DNA of 64,000 nucleotides from Panicum virgatum (GCF_016808335.1 NC_053153.1:21959033-22023032); one strand, 5' to 3'; counted from the first letter of the stretch, positions 36,022 to 47,809 are shown. Numbers and translations are program-made. The notes: a model not told the origin generated them from the sequence alone.

Positions 36022-37060
36022 ATACGTGCTGCTGCAAGTTAGCGTAGAGACAAAAAGGAAATAGTGACCAATCTTTGTACTGTATATATGTCATTAATCC
36101 CATAATCGGAGAAGTTTAAGCATGCTCAATAATAAATTTTTCACCATGAATCTGAAAATCTGAAACCTTATGGACTATGGCTGCTTTCCCATCATAAAGT
36201 GCTCACTAAACATGAGGTTTTAACACGTCGAAATTTCTCAGTTTTGTGTTTTGGGGGATGAAACGGAATCGGTTGTAAAGTTATTTCGGGATGAAATTTC
36301 TTCTATTTTTTGTGTAAATATTGGCAGTGATTTTGCATCAAATGCAGAGCTTGGAGAAAGGAATAAGAAATGCTAATGCGAGTTCCAATAGCCGCCACTA
36401 TGTGGTGTATTATAAGAAAACTAGAATAACATGATTTTGGATCAAAGATGTGGTTATATCTCAATGCAATATGGCATCAGCAACTATAATATGCTGCAAA
36501 AAAAAGTGATTTTAGCATAAAACCCTAGCTGAAAAATCCGCACAGGACAAAAAACACCATAAGAAAAGTGCTACGATGAGGCTTCTGACCGTCTAAGAGA
36601 TGGAAACATATCGGATTATAAAACGACTCGAGCACAACTCCTGGTGGAAAACAAAAAACAGATCCGAAAAAAAACTCAACAGCATATAGAACCTTGAACC
36701 TGTTCAAGAACTGGAAAGCGCTACTCGAGGAATCAGGATAGCTGGAAAGGAGTCGTTTCTTTCATGTGTTCATCCGGAGAAGTCGATAGGAACACGCGAA
36801 TCGAGATGAAAACTAAATATGCAAGTGCTAAACAAAAGGAGGCTGCTCTTGCATTGCCCCCTCGGAGGACCGTGAGCGGAGGCCTGTGTTACTTCACCTC
36901 CTGATGAGCCGAAGCGGTAGATCTAAACTGATTTTCTTCTCCCCCTCGCCAAGAACGAGCTTGCTGCGGAGGGAAAAGGGTCCAGGAGAAGGAAGAGGAA
37001 GACTGGAAGAGGCGGTCTTGGCCGGAGTGCGGAGTCATGGGGCCCGGAGCCACGACTGGG
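36022..37060. other. Upstream region of the RPA1-like gene
   Basis: No supported gene. The stretch 36.85-37.06 kb is GC-richer and could hold the promoter or a 5' untranslated exon. It was contiguous with 39234 onward before the Mutator-like element inserted. Confidence 0.4.
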
Positions 37061-39233
37061 GTCAACCTGGCGGGTTTTTTATTTTTATATTTTTTATTTT
37101 CGTTTTTTATAAAAATATATTTTCGTTTTCAAAATTTACAGGAATATACCCCAGCCGCCCCGCTGCAGAACGGCAGGGGTTTTTCTGCAAAAATTTTCAC
37201 GGAAAATTTGCATTGAAGCCCCTGAAGGACCGGTCGCCCGACAGCGGGGCGTCCAGCCCCCAAGACCGCCCGGCAGCGGGGCGGCAGGCGCCGGCCGCCC
37301 GGCAGCGGGACGACCGCCTCCTCCGGCCCTATATAAGGGTTGGCTGCCCCCCACCCCCTTATTTGTCTCACTAAAAATCCAGAAAAAAAGAAAAGAGAGA
37401 GAGGGAGGGAGAGGCAAAGCGGCGAAGTCTTGTCGGATTTTTAAGCCGGCAACTGCAAGTAACCAAAATTTTCTACACTTTACAAATAGATTATGTTGTA
37501 ATTATTTTTGTTAACACAGTAGATTAGCAATCAGTTACTATAGTGAGTAAGGTCAAAACCAGATTTCTAGTTTAGGTGTAGTTACTTGTAGTGATTAGCG
37601 TTGACACAGTAGATTAGCAATCATTTTAATTAATATTAATAGTGATTAGTGTTAGATTAAGGATTTAGGTTCAGTTATGTATGGATATGTATTTGAACCA
37701 GATGGTAGTATGTAACAATATAATTTTATTATGTATGTATGTGTAGTTGAACCAGATGGTAGCATGTAACAATATAATTTCATTATGTATGGACATATAG
37801 TGTTATACAATGGTACTATTTAATTTAGATGTGTGTGATTGTATTGCATTGTTTTGATCTTACGTGGTAGGTATGACCGGGGTTACTCCTGCGTTGCTGG
37901 ACCCAACAATAGACTCGGGTCACCGGTCCTTTTTTGCTGTGGTTCAGCACCAACAATTCAACGTGCTGCGTCCACATCCACCTGCAGAGTTGGTTCCTGT
38001 AGACCCACGATGGGTGCTCAGGTGATATGTCTCAGGTGATATGTCGTCTGTTTTCTGTTTTCGTCCGTTATACATTTCGTTATATAATGTACTAACGTTT
38101 GTGCACTATATGATGCAGGCTGAGCGAGGCAGGTCTTCTTACTGTGGCTCGCCTTGTTTGAGAGTGCTTGATGAAGCTAGACAGGTATCTACTTTCAGCT
38201 CATGTTGGCAGATGGAGATCTGAGACACACACGTTCCACCTCCCTTGTGGGGAGATGGCACCGACCCTGTAGGATGTTGCGATGCTGCTTGGCCTTTCTA
38301 TCACCGGGGACGTTGTCGGGCTCCGCGTGGTACCTTCTACGTGGCTGGAGGACCTTGAGCAACGTGAGGACCTTGAGCAACGTTTTGCAGGTGTTGCCAC
38401 CACGATTGATCTTGAAGACTTCAATGAGCACCCACAGTCGAAAGGCCCTTCGAAGTCATGGCTCCTACAGTTCCAGGTACAACTTCCTATAAAACGATGT
38501 GTTGATATATTTTATAGCTTTGAAATATCTCATGTGTTTCTTATTCTCAATGTTCGTACTTCATTGCAGCCGGACCTGTTGGCAGCCGATGCTGATGACT
38601 ACAGCATGACTAGATCACTCGAGGCACACCTGTTGTGGTTGTTTGGGTACATCATGTTCAACAACTCACACGGCCACTGTGTGGATAGGGTACTTGTCCT
38701 ATCCAGAGACGTGAGGCCACCGGACCGTCATAGCTACCCTACAGATCACGTACACGCACAACGTAAGAGAGGTCGGCACGATAGGAGTGATTAGTTGTTG
38801 CCACTTGTTTCTCTATTGTTATTATGGACCTGTCGTCTTGGTTTTCATATTTTGTACTCAAACTTCGTTTATGCTACCTTGCAATGCAAGCACACTTTTA
38901 CAGTACTAATGAACTGTTAGACCATTATATGTTATATAAATAGTATTACGACAAACCGAGAATTTTTTTCTAAATTTTTGGTGAAGCAAATGAGGGCCGG
39001 CCTTGGGGAGGCGGTCGTCCCGCTGCCGGGCGGCCTCGGGGGCCGGCCGCTCCGTTGCCGGGCGACCGGTCCTCCAGGAGCCTCAGAGCAAATTCTCAAC
39101 GAAAATTTTTGCAGAAAAGCCCCTGCCGCCCGGCAGCGGGGTGGCCGGGGTATATTTCTATAAATTTCGAAAACGAAAATATATTTTTGTAAAAAACGAA
39201 AATATAAAAATAAAAAAACCGCAGTCAACCTGG
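37061..39233. mobile_element. Mutator-like element with long inverted repeats
   Basis: The element 37071-39223 has inverted repeats of about 270 bp at each end, including CGGGTTTTTTATTTTTATAT-like termini, TATATTTTCGTTTTC and GGCAGCGGGACGACCGCCTC. Its flanks share GTCAACCTGG (37061-37070 and 39224-39233), 9-10 bp as in MULEs. A TATA box (CTATATAAG, about 37330) sits in the left arm facing inward. It carries a plant mobile domain pseudogene instead of a transposase, so it is non-autonomous (Pack-MULE-like or a MULE cargo gene). Confidence 0.85.
37873..38794 (+). pseudogene. Plant mobile domain (PMD/MAIN-like) pseudogene in the MULE
   Basis: Exons about 37873-38022, 38119-38476 and 38570-38794. 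Exon 1 starts MTGVTPALLDPTIDSGHRSF. The middle has the PMD signature: ETHTFHLPCGEMAPTL, DVAMLLGLSITGDVVGLRVV, then DLEDFNEHPQSKGPSKSWLL; exon 3 has RSLEAHLLWLFGYIMFNNSH. Two in-frame stops break exon 2 (TGA 38159-38161; TAG 38270-38272, where relatives have Gln). An 18-bp tandem duplication repeats EDLEQR, and a 14-bp duplication doubles the exon 1 donor. Exon 3 jumps to a basic tail (HAQRKRGRHDRSD), suggesting an internal deletion. PMD proteins of the MAIN/MAIL1 group help silence transposons, and related genes travel in mobile elements. Confidence 0.8.
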
Positions 39234-39683
39234 GCCGTCTCCTGTCCTTTTTCCTCCTGGGCTCCTGGCTCCATCCCATACGCTTTTCCTTTCTTTGTCT
39301 CTTGTTTGTCGCTCTTCTTTCCAAATTCCATGTATGGTTTTCCCCCAATCCTGCATGACTAGCGGCCCTAGCAATGACCGTGAGCTGGGCAAATCTAATT
39401 CATATACTTGAAGCGACTCAAAAAAAATTATATACTTGAAGCTCAAAATAATATTTCCATTACAAGTTTACAAATCGACCAAGAATATGCCTTTTATGCA
39501 TGTCTTTTTTTTCAAATTAGAAAAAACGTCAACACATGACATGTATATTATTGATCATTCATTAAGCAATAGTAGTTTGTTGCGAGGTGGTCAACAAACA
39601 TCTTATTCAAGTATTCAACCATCACACCAAGCTAGCCATTGACTTAGTTGACTGTTGACCACGGATCACCTATCCACATGTCA
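39234..39683. other. Intergenic, 3' flank of second PR-17 gene
   Basis: No gene is seen; CT-rich then AT-rich. The last 100 bp are likely 3' UTR and resemble the region after the stop of the 31.8-kb paralogue (AAACA...TTATTCAA and GTTGACCA-type matches). Confidence 0.45.
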
Positions 39684-40467
39684 TCAGCCCCCGTACTTTG
39701 CCTTGTAGTCCTGCCACAGCTGCTGCACGTTCTTGCCCAGGATCTGCAGGAAGTAGTCTTCGCTGTAGCCGTCCTTGAGCTTGGCGTTGAGCTGCGCCAC
39801 GAAGCCCGGCTGCAGCGAGTCGCAGTAGTCCAGGAACCTCGCCGTGACGTCGTAGCCCTGATCCCACCGGTCGCCCTGCCCCGGCTGCCTCCAGTGCGCC
39901 GGCGCGTCCCCCGCCTTGAGCCGCACGAAGTCGGCGATGCCCTCGAAGATCCCCGGGTGCGCCCCGTAGTCCTGCAGACCCCATTGCCAGACGTGCACCA
40001 CCTCGTGGTACAGCACTCCGGTCACCTAGCAGGCCAAAGGTGCAGACACAGATGCTCAAGCAAACAGCTGAGACGCCTCGTGATGTGTACCTAGCTAAGC
40101 TAGGAGCCTAGGGGAGACGTGCTACCTCGGTCTTGACGTCGCCGGAGTAGCCGCCGACGTACTGGGCGCTGAGGTGGATGCCGCTGCCGCCGGTGAAGGC
40201 CACGCCGCCGATGTCCTCGACGACGAGGGTGACAGCGTCCACCGGCCTGCGGTCGGCGGGGCTGGGCTGGTTGAAGGTGCTCCAGACGAAGGCGGACGCG
40301 TCGGAGAGGACCTGCTCGGCGTAGTCGACGCCGACGGCCTGGTCGAACCGTGCGCCGCCGGGGGTGTCCGACGCCGTGTTCGTCGCGTCGAACGTGACGG
40401 CGCCGGCCGCCGACGCGGCCGCGGCCAGGGCCAGGAGGGAAGCGACCGCGGCGACGCGAAGCTTCAT
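39684..40467 (-). CDS. PR-17 / plant basic secretory protein, two exons
   Basis: Exons 40467-40126 and 40025-39684 (342 bp each) splice in phase 0 to 227 residues. It is very close to the 31.8-kb paralogue: the same signal peptide type (MKLRVAAVASLLALAAAASA), AVTFDATNTASDTPGG, and DAVTLVVEDIGG. The zinc site reads HEVVH (121-125), still HExxH, followed by VWQWGLQDYGAHPGIFEGIADFVRL, where the paralogues have GGLIEGIAD. The 100-bp intron (donor GAG/GTAGCA, acceptor CTAG/GTGACC) falls six residues before HExxH, a place where the other two intact copies have uninterrupted coding sequence. Without splicing the protein would stop early and lose the active site. Confidence 0.9.
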
Positions 40468-41537
40468 CTTGTGCTGCAGGTTGGTTGGTGCTGTGAACTT
40501 CTTGCTGAGCTGGGAATCGCTACTTATGGGCGCGGCGGCGTTATGTTAGGGATCGGATTACTGAAGCAATAGTGCAGGACGTACATGGGGGAGGATAAGA
40601 TGAGAACTTTCAGAAGCTTCCCAAATTAATGGTTGAAGCTGATGTATGGTTAGGTTTGGTCAAATGGACTGACTTGGACTTCGTCTAGTTTGGTAATGAT
40701 GTCTCGCTCGCTTTTCTGAGTTTTCTCCATAGACGGCTATATATAACTTCGTCTACCTTCTGCTTGAGCGTGCAAGCTTTCAGAGATGTGTCAATGAAGA
40801 ACATTGACGTGTGCACGTACGTTTGTGCCAGTAACCTTATTCAATTAGTTGCCGTCTAAATTGAATTATCACTATACCTATGCTGTTTATAAATATTTTT
40901 ATATTTTCTATTAGTGTGAACGGACATGATTTTGCCCACTACATTTTGACACAATGGATAAAATTATATAAACATTTGCGAAAAAATTCTTTCCCCCTAT
41001 AAAAACTTATTTTTAAACTCAAAGTATTTAAAACCTACGGAAAAATAACTTCCGTACATATTACAAACGGATCTTTCAAAACCATCCGTAATGACTAATT
41101 AGGAACAATTTTTTTCAAAAAGAACCTCCCACAACGACTATGCCATTGTTGGCAGTGTAGGATGTGGATTGTGTGACTGTATGGTCGACGGAGTCTGGAC
41201 CATAGTAATTCAATTTTATTGGTCCCTTGTTAGGACCAATAAAATTTTATGGTCGACGGAGTCAAGAATGAACCGGAGAAGTCAGGCAACATTGCTAGGA
41301 CGACCTGTCCTGCCCTCGTCAAAAAGACAAATAATTGCTACTTGGGGCAAAAAGACACCATCGCGCCATCGGTCATGGACTCGCTCTCTCCAGTCTCGGC
41401 CGCAGCACCCGCCGGCCGGGCACCGCGCGACAGCTCCGGGCTTCCCGCTTCCGGAGTCGTCCAGCACTGTACATCACCTCGAATTTTACGATACGTATAG
41501 AGTATTAAATGTAGTTAAAAAATATAACTAATTGCAC
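40468..41537. other. Upstream of PR-17 and left flank of the retrotransposon array
   Basis: No gene is seen. At about 41200-41260 the phrase ATGGTCGACGGAGTC occurs twice. The last 60 bp (TATAACTAATTGCACAGTAG) resemble a grass MITE end, at the truncation point of the array. Confidence 0.4.
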
Positions 41538-42310
41538 AGTAGATGCTTTTGTTGTTCACATGTGTCTTTGAGAAAAGAGTTTTCTTTTTCAAATTTGATT
41601 GTTTTGGCTAACACTTCCTCAAATAATTTAGTCATGCTAGTATATCTATTCAAGAGCTCATCATATGAATTAGGATCAATCATATTGCAATTTGATACCT
41701 TTTTGTCACCTTGTGACATGAAGCAATGTGATGATGGAGATGAGCTTGAAGTATAAATATCATCCATGCATGAACCACCTTTATTAACAAGTGTGCTTGG
41801 AATAGGATCATCATTTGCAACACTTGAATTATCACCATCAATTATATCAATTGAGCTTGTTGTAGTTAGATCATTATCATCATCATCATCATCACTTGAC
41901 CATGAGGTGGAGCAATCTTCCACAAGTACCATGTCGTGAATATGCTCACCATCCTTATGCACTTCTTCCTTGGCCTTAAAATCATCATCATCATTGGAGG
42001 CCGCCCCATATTTCTTATTGAGATAACTCCAAATCTCGTGTGCGGTTTTCATATCCATGATCTCATCAAGTATACAATTATGCAAAGATCTAAATAAAAT
42101 GTTAGTAGCTTGGATATCTAGATCTAGCCATTTCTCTTGTGTTGGAGTTAGATTTCCTTCATCTAACACATGAGAAAATCCTACATCCACCATCCACCAC
42201 ATTTGAGGGCAAATAAATTCAAAATTGCATATCATCCAAGTTTTCCACCGTGTAAAGTGTGTGCCATCAAAAATGTGTGGACACTCAACATCTAACCCAT
42301 AAGTCGCCAT
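41538..42310 (-). pseudogene. Truncated gag of the array
   Basis: The reading frame matches the first ~257 residues of the full gag (MATYGLDVECPHIFDG start) but runs into unrelated sequence at the left boundary and stops at 41528. All CCHC knuckles are lost. Confidence 0.88.
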
Positions 42311-42347
42311 CCTCTCGGGTCGGTAAGGACCACAAATGAGAGACCTC

Positions 42348-42360
42348 GGCTCTGATACCA
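42348..42360 (-). other. Primer binding site (initiator Met-tRNA), unit 0
   Basis: TGGTATCAGAGCC on the minus strand, two bases after the LTR end CCCTACA; the classic plant copia priming site. Confidence 0.85.
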
Positions 42361-43472
42361 CTTGTAGGGTCGAGATGGCGGACTAGAGGGGGGGTGAATA
42401 GTCCTTTCTAAAACTAATTGCGCCGGCTAACCGAAACTTATGCGGAATTGAAACTATTCGCTTAGCCAAGACTACACCCCTCTAACTATAACTCTAAGGC
42501 ACCTCCAAAAAAGATCCTACACAAAGCAAATGGAGTGCCAAGCTAGTAAGAGCTCTCTTAATAAATCTAATGCCAAGACACACAAGTCTAAGCACTAGTA
42601 CTTCACAAACCGCGGGAGCTCCTACACAATTCTAATGAGCAAAAGCACAAAGCCAACCTAAGCTCACTAGATGCTCAAGGACAAGGATACACAATCCAAA
42701 TCCAAGAGCTCAACTTGCTTAGTTACACAATCTAAGCAAGAGCAACTAATTAAGCTACACAAGCTAACTAGATACACTAGGATCTCTACTTCTAGCTACA
42801 CAAGCAAGAAGTTGATTAGCAAGCTACACAAGCTAACTAATCACTAGAGAGCAACTACACAAGCACAAGATATAGAACAATGTAAATACAATGCTTGTGA
42901 TTTGGAGAAAGCAAACCACCGAGAAGAGTAGACAAAGTTGACACGGTGATTTTTATCCCGAGGTTCACTTGGTTGCCACCAAGCTAATCCCCGTTGAGAC
43001 AAGCTCCAAGGTTGCCGCCGATCCTCTTGCTAGTGGTGACTCTCAAGTCACACTCTCCCACGTGGAGTGCTCACACCGAGCTCTAGCACATGATCCGGCC
43101 GGACCACTTGTTGCTTTTCACGTCTCGCTCAACTAGAGTTGCTCTTCGCGGCTCCCGCGGGGTGAGCACAATACCCCTCACAAACTCTTCTCCGGAGCAC
43201 CGCACAAACTTCTTGCGGGCTTCAACGGAGTCTCTTGCCACCAAGCCGTCTAGGAGGTGGCAACCTCCAAGAGTAACAAGCACACCGGCTTGCAACACGA
43301 TCACCTAGTGCCACTCGATGCAATCTCTCAAAGCAATCGCACTAGAATCGCTCTCTCACTCGATCGGATGAATACTATCAAGTTAGAGTGAGTAGAGGGC
43401 TCTCAAGCACTCTCACACATGGACACTAAGTCCCCAAAGTGCTCAGCACTCACAAATGGCCGGCCACACCCT

Positions 43473-43482
43473 CTATTTATAG
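43473..43482 (-). promoter_or_regulatory. TATA box, LTR 1
   Basis: CTATAAATAG on the minus strand, 54 bp downstream of the palindrome cluster. The same site recurs at 51582-51591 and 59690-59699. Confidence 0.7.
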
Positions 43483-43535
43483 AGGGAGGCCCCAAACTAG
43501 CCGTTACACTCAAATCCCGTGAAAACTGAGTTTTC

Positions 43536-44077
43536 GCGGACTGTCCGCCTCACAAAAACCGGACTGTCCGCCATTTAAAACCAACGGCTAGAACTGCAAT
43601 GATTATGTGTCAGAGTCGACCGTTAGAGCCCCGGGCGGACTGTCCGCGCCCCTGGGGCGGACTGTCCGCGGTTCAAAACTTCGAACCAACCGATTTGCAA
43701 ACGTCTCTGACTAAATCTGGAAGTTACCGGCGGACTGTCCGCTCCCCAGGGGCGGACTGTCCGCAGTTCAAAACGTGAGCACACACAGAAACCGCAGTGT
43801 TTCTGTCCCAGAAATTTCAGTAGGAGGCGGACCGTCCGCCCCCAAGGACCGGACGGTCCGCAGGTCATTTTGGGCACCCAAGACAGAACAACCAAGTTTC
43901 TGCGCCCGTTTCAGCTTTTAAAGGCGGACCGTCCGCCCCCATGGACCGGACGGTCCGCAGGTCATTTTAGACCACCCACAGAGCCAAAAACGGTTCTGTT
44001 TGAGCTCAACTGAGATAACGGCGGACCGTCCGCCCCTCAAGGGCGGACCGTCCGCAGGTCTAGGGCGGACCGTCCGT
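43536..44077 (-). promoter_or_regulatory. Palindrome cluster (GCGGACNGTCCGC), LTR 1
   Basis: Thirteen copies of a 13-bp unit with 6-bp arms around one central base, often paired head-to-tail about 20 bp apart. The arms are strictly kept (one final C to T at 44077) while the sequence between varies, suggesting selection or gene conversion on the motif. Confidence 0.8.
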
Positions 44078-45130
44078 AGGTCTATTTCCAGCAGAAATGT
44101 ACCTCGGTAAAACGACCATAACTCTTAGCTCCGATGTCCAAATTAGGTGATCTTGAACTCTATGGAAAGCTAATTCAGAGGGCTACACAACCCAACTGAA
44201 TTCTTGATCCAAAACACAATGGATCAAAGCAGTATTCCACTCCAAGAGCCACCTAATTTCCGGAGAACACCGAAAAATCTTTCTTACTTCCCAATGTTGA
44301 TCAACATCAACTCCAACTCTTTCTCCTTTGCAAATGTGCCAACACAACCACGTGAACAACACCATGTGCATGTGTGTTAGCATTTCACAATCATTTTCAA
44401 AGGATTTTCACTTGATCTCACCACGCCACTCGATCCTAGCTACATTGCAATGTTAGATCGCTCAAGTGGCACTAGATGACCGATATGCAAACAAGTTTGC
44501 CCCTCTTGATAGAACGGCCATCTATCCTAAATCCGGTCATGCACTTCTCTACACAACCTTTGACCGGTGAAATGAAATGCCCTACAAGTCATACCTTTGC
44601 CTTGCGCATTCCATTTCATCTTTCCAAATATTGATGCCACACAAGCACCAAACTCCATCAAGCCTTTTGATCATCTTCATGAGTCAACACTTGGCTTGAT
44701 CTTTCTTAAATGATATGATCCACTCCATATCATCACATGACCTCTTTGGTCCATCGATCTTGACCTTGCTCGCTCTTCACCGTTGCCTCGGTCCATCGGC
44801 GCCAAATCTTGCCCAAGCTTCACCGCCTCGCGGTCCATCGCTTCAAAGCCTTGACTTGCCCTTCTCCATTGCAACCGGTCCATCAAGCCAAGCATTGTCT
44901 TGATCTTCTCCACTTTGGTCACATGACTCCATGTCATGTCTCATATGCAATGAGCTCCTCGATCACACTATATGAGCATAGCATCAATCCCTTAGCCATT
45001 TCTCCACCATGGCACATGTTGTTCATACTAGTGTCTTTGTGTGGACTAATTTCCTGTGTATCTCAACATAAACACTTATTAGTCCACCTAAGTTGTCACT
45101 CAATTACCAAAACCAAACAAGGGCCTTTCA

Positions 45131-45144
45131 ATCTCCCCCTTTTT
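45131..45144 (-). other. Polypurine tract before LTR 1
   Basis: AAAAAGGGGGAGAT on the minus strand, immediately before the LTR start TGAAAGG. The same tract precedes LTR 2 (53240-53253). Confidence 0.85.
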
Positions 45145-47601
45145 GGTAATTGATGACAACTCTACAAAGATATGGAAATTAAGCATATTCCAAGCTAGCA
45201 CTTCACACATGTGTAAATAGCTAACTTGGTTTGGATTTTATGTTTCTTATCCACCATTAAGACCACTTGTAAAGATTGGATAAGCACCATAAAAATCCGA
45301 CTTGGTAGTGATAACTCCCCCTACATGTGTGCTCAAGAGATTTGGTTTTAAACTCACACACATGCATAAATATGAAATTTGTGGGATTGTTATCACTACT
45401 AAGTGATGCTAAGGTATATAGGATAAACCTTTGAAGCGTGATACCAATTTGAGTTGCATCCTTGGAGTTCATTCCTTAGCATCAATGAGTAACTAGACAT
45501 TCATCAAAAACTCAAGATACCTCATGAGATCAACAATATTAGCAAGGCTCTTGATCCATTTGTAAAAAAAAATGTCTAGCTACAATCTATGCATGCTAGT
45601 TATCAAATCATCAATTAAGTTCTATGACTAGCATACATCACACACAAGCAATGCATATATAAATTTTAAAACTTATGCAAATGCAAGCAAGCACATGAAT
45701 ATGCACATATCAAATGCAAACAACTAAGTTCATGAGCTTGCTCCCCCTACTTGTGTGCTCCTCTTGTCCAAGAATATTGATCCTCCTCAATATTGCCCCT
45801 CTTGATCCATGTCCATGATCGTACTCTCATCTCATCTCTCCCTTTGTCATCCAAGGATAATTCATATCTTTGTTCATTTCTCTCCCCCTTTGTCATCAAT
45901 GACCATAAAAAGGGCCGAAGCCACATGAAATTGGCCATGTGAAGATCAATGGCTACCACTTGAGGTTGTACCTCTTGTACTTATAGGGTTACCACTTGAA
46001 TACCCCTTGTAGGCAATCATATGAAGCGTTTGTGGTTTGATACAAAGAGTTGGACTTGGGTAGATGGTTGAGTCTTGAATCTTCATTTTTGATGGACACT
46101 TTCAATTTGATTGGAATTGACACCACTTGTAACAACAACATGTGGAAGCATGAAGATCACCTTGAAATGCCACATGTAGGATACTAGTAGGATCCTTGAC
46201 CTTGATACTTTGTAGTGGGGCTCCTCCCCCTATGTCAAAGAGTTTTGTCAATCTACTTGAATCTTGAGCTCTTCTTGATGAGGATAGCTTTCTTGATTTG
46301 AATTGATCACTTAAAGTTGAGGATCACTTGTGGAACCACCATTGTTGTACTAGATCTACTTGAATGAGTACCACTTGTATGACCATGTATATCACTTGTA
46401 GAGATACAATGATATACCTTTTGTTGAATCTAGTATCATTTGTAAAATTATGATGGATCACCTTGTGGAATTTGACATTGATAACCAATTCTTGAACTAG
46501 ATTGTTTCCATGAGCTTCTTTCTTTTTGACTTGATCTAGACTACTTGCCCAAAAAAATTCAACTCGGTTTGAACCAATGACAAGCTTCTTCACACCTCAT
46601 TCTAAGGGTTATCTTGACAATGTTGAATTAAACACTTGAAAGCTCATTTTCTAGATCAACTACTTGGGTTTACTAGCTCATGAACATGTCATATGTTACC
46701 ACTAGATCATATCTAGCATAGAAGCAATAGTGGCATCATAAAACATTTAAATTTATTTTATTTTTCATGAATGATCACTATATATGACTATATGCATTAA
46801 TCATGTCCTTAGCATAGTATGAATGCATATGTCAAGCAATTTCACCTTGCTATGTTGGAGTAGAGGATAGTCATTAGATTCCAATTTAGCTCTCCAACTA
46901 GTATCATGAAGTCCAATTATAATAGCTTGGTGAAGACAATGAATGTCAATATGAAAACCATTCTTCACCCATATGAAATAAATATCCCTTATCATCAAAT
47001 GCACTATCTTGTTGTGGTTGGCTTGCTTCATCTCTTTGATCCTTGCTTGCATGAGAGAATACCATTTGAATATCACTTGAATTTTCATGAATCTCTCTAC
47101 TTTGGGTGTTGCTTGTTTTTTTTTTTGATCAACTCATTTGATATTTTCAACTAAGAATCTCCAATGACTCTAGATCACCACTTCCATATTGGCCTTCCAA
47201 GCACCTTGCTTGTCAATCCCATTGTTGGGCGGCTTGGTCCCTCTCTAGGGAGAAGTGATCTATCCAAGAACCATTCTTGACACTCATTTGAGATGAATTT
47301 AGTTGATTGATCAGACAATGGACTTGTTATGATGAGTAATTTTGGAGTCTGCTCTAAGTCCTTTTTCTTTCTACTTGAGGTTGGTCTTGATTCTCAACTT
47401 GAGTACTAAAAGTGTGCCAAAAATACTTCACAATCAAATGGCCTTGTACCCAATACTCGTCATGCTTCTAGATTATTTCAAAACCAAACCTAGGTTCCTC
47501 AACCACTTGTAAAGATGATCAACTTGAGGACCTTTCAATTTAAGTGACTCAAGATTAATCCAATATTTGTCACTTTTCTGGGCAGATTCAACTTGTCTCA
47601 G

Positions 47602-47809
47602 GCGGACCGTCCGCGGTATACTTGGCGGACCGTCCGCGCTTGCATAGTGGGCATATCATCGGTGTAACCGAAGCTTACCGGTGCATCTGGCGGACCGTCC
47701 GCGATCCATGGGCGGACTGTCCGCGCTTTAATTTTCTGCTGATCAGAGCCTCTGGTAAACAAGTCTCATTAACTGCGGACCGTCCGCCTCTTACCCACGG
47801 ACTGTCCGC
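47602..47809 (-). repeat. Palindrome cluster in internal region 1
   Basis: Six GCGGACNGTCCGC-type motifs (the last with arms CGGAC/GTCCG only). The same cluster is at 55711-55918 in internal region 2. It lies between gag and the polypurine tract, outside the promoter. Confidence 0.75.

Larger units (their letters stand above)
41538..42362 (-). mobile_element. Truncated third internal region of the array
   Basis: Homologous to 49647-50471 (one change noted, near 41640). It contains the primer binding site and the start of gag and then stops abruptly at about 41538, where non-array sequence begins. The rest of the unit and any further LTR are missing, so the array's 3' end was removed by deletion or recombination. 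Confidence 0.9.
42363..45130 (-). mobile_element. Array LTR 1
   Basis: 2,768 bp, starting TGAAAGGCCCTTGTTTGG and ending CCATCTCGACCCTACA on the minus strand. It differs from LTR 2 at very few visible positions (for example 42593-42595 and 44077). U3 holds 13 GCGGACNGTCCGC-type palindromes (43536-44077) upstream of a TATA box at 43473-43482. Confidence 0.92.
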
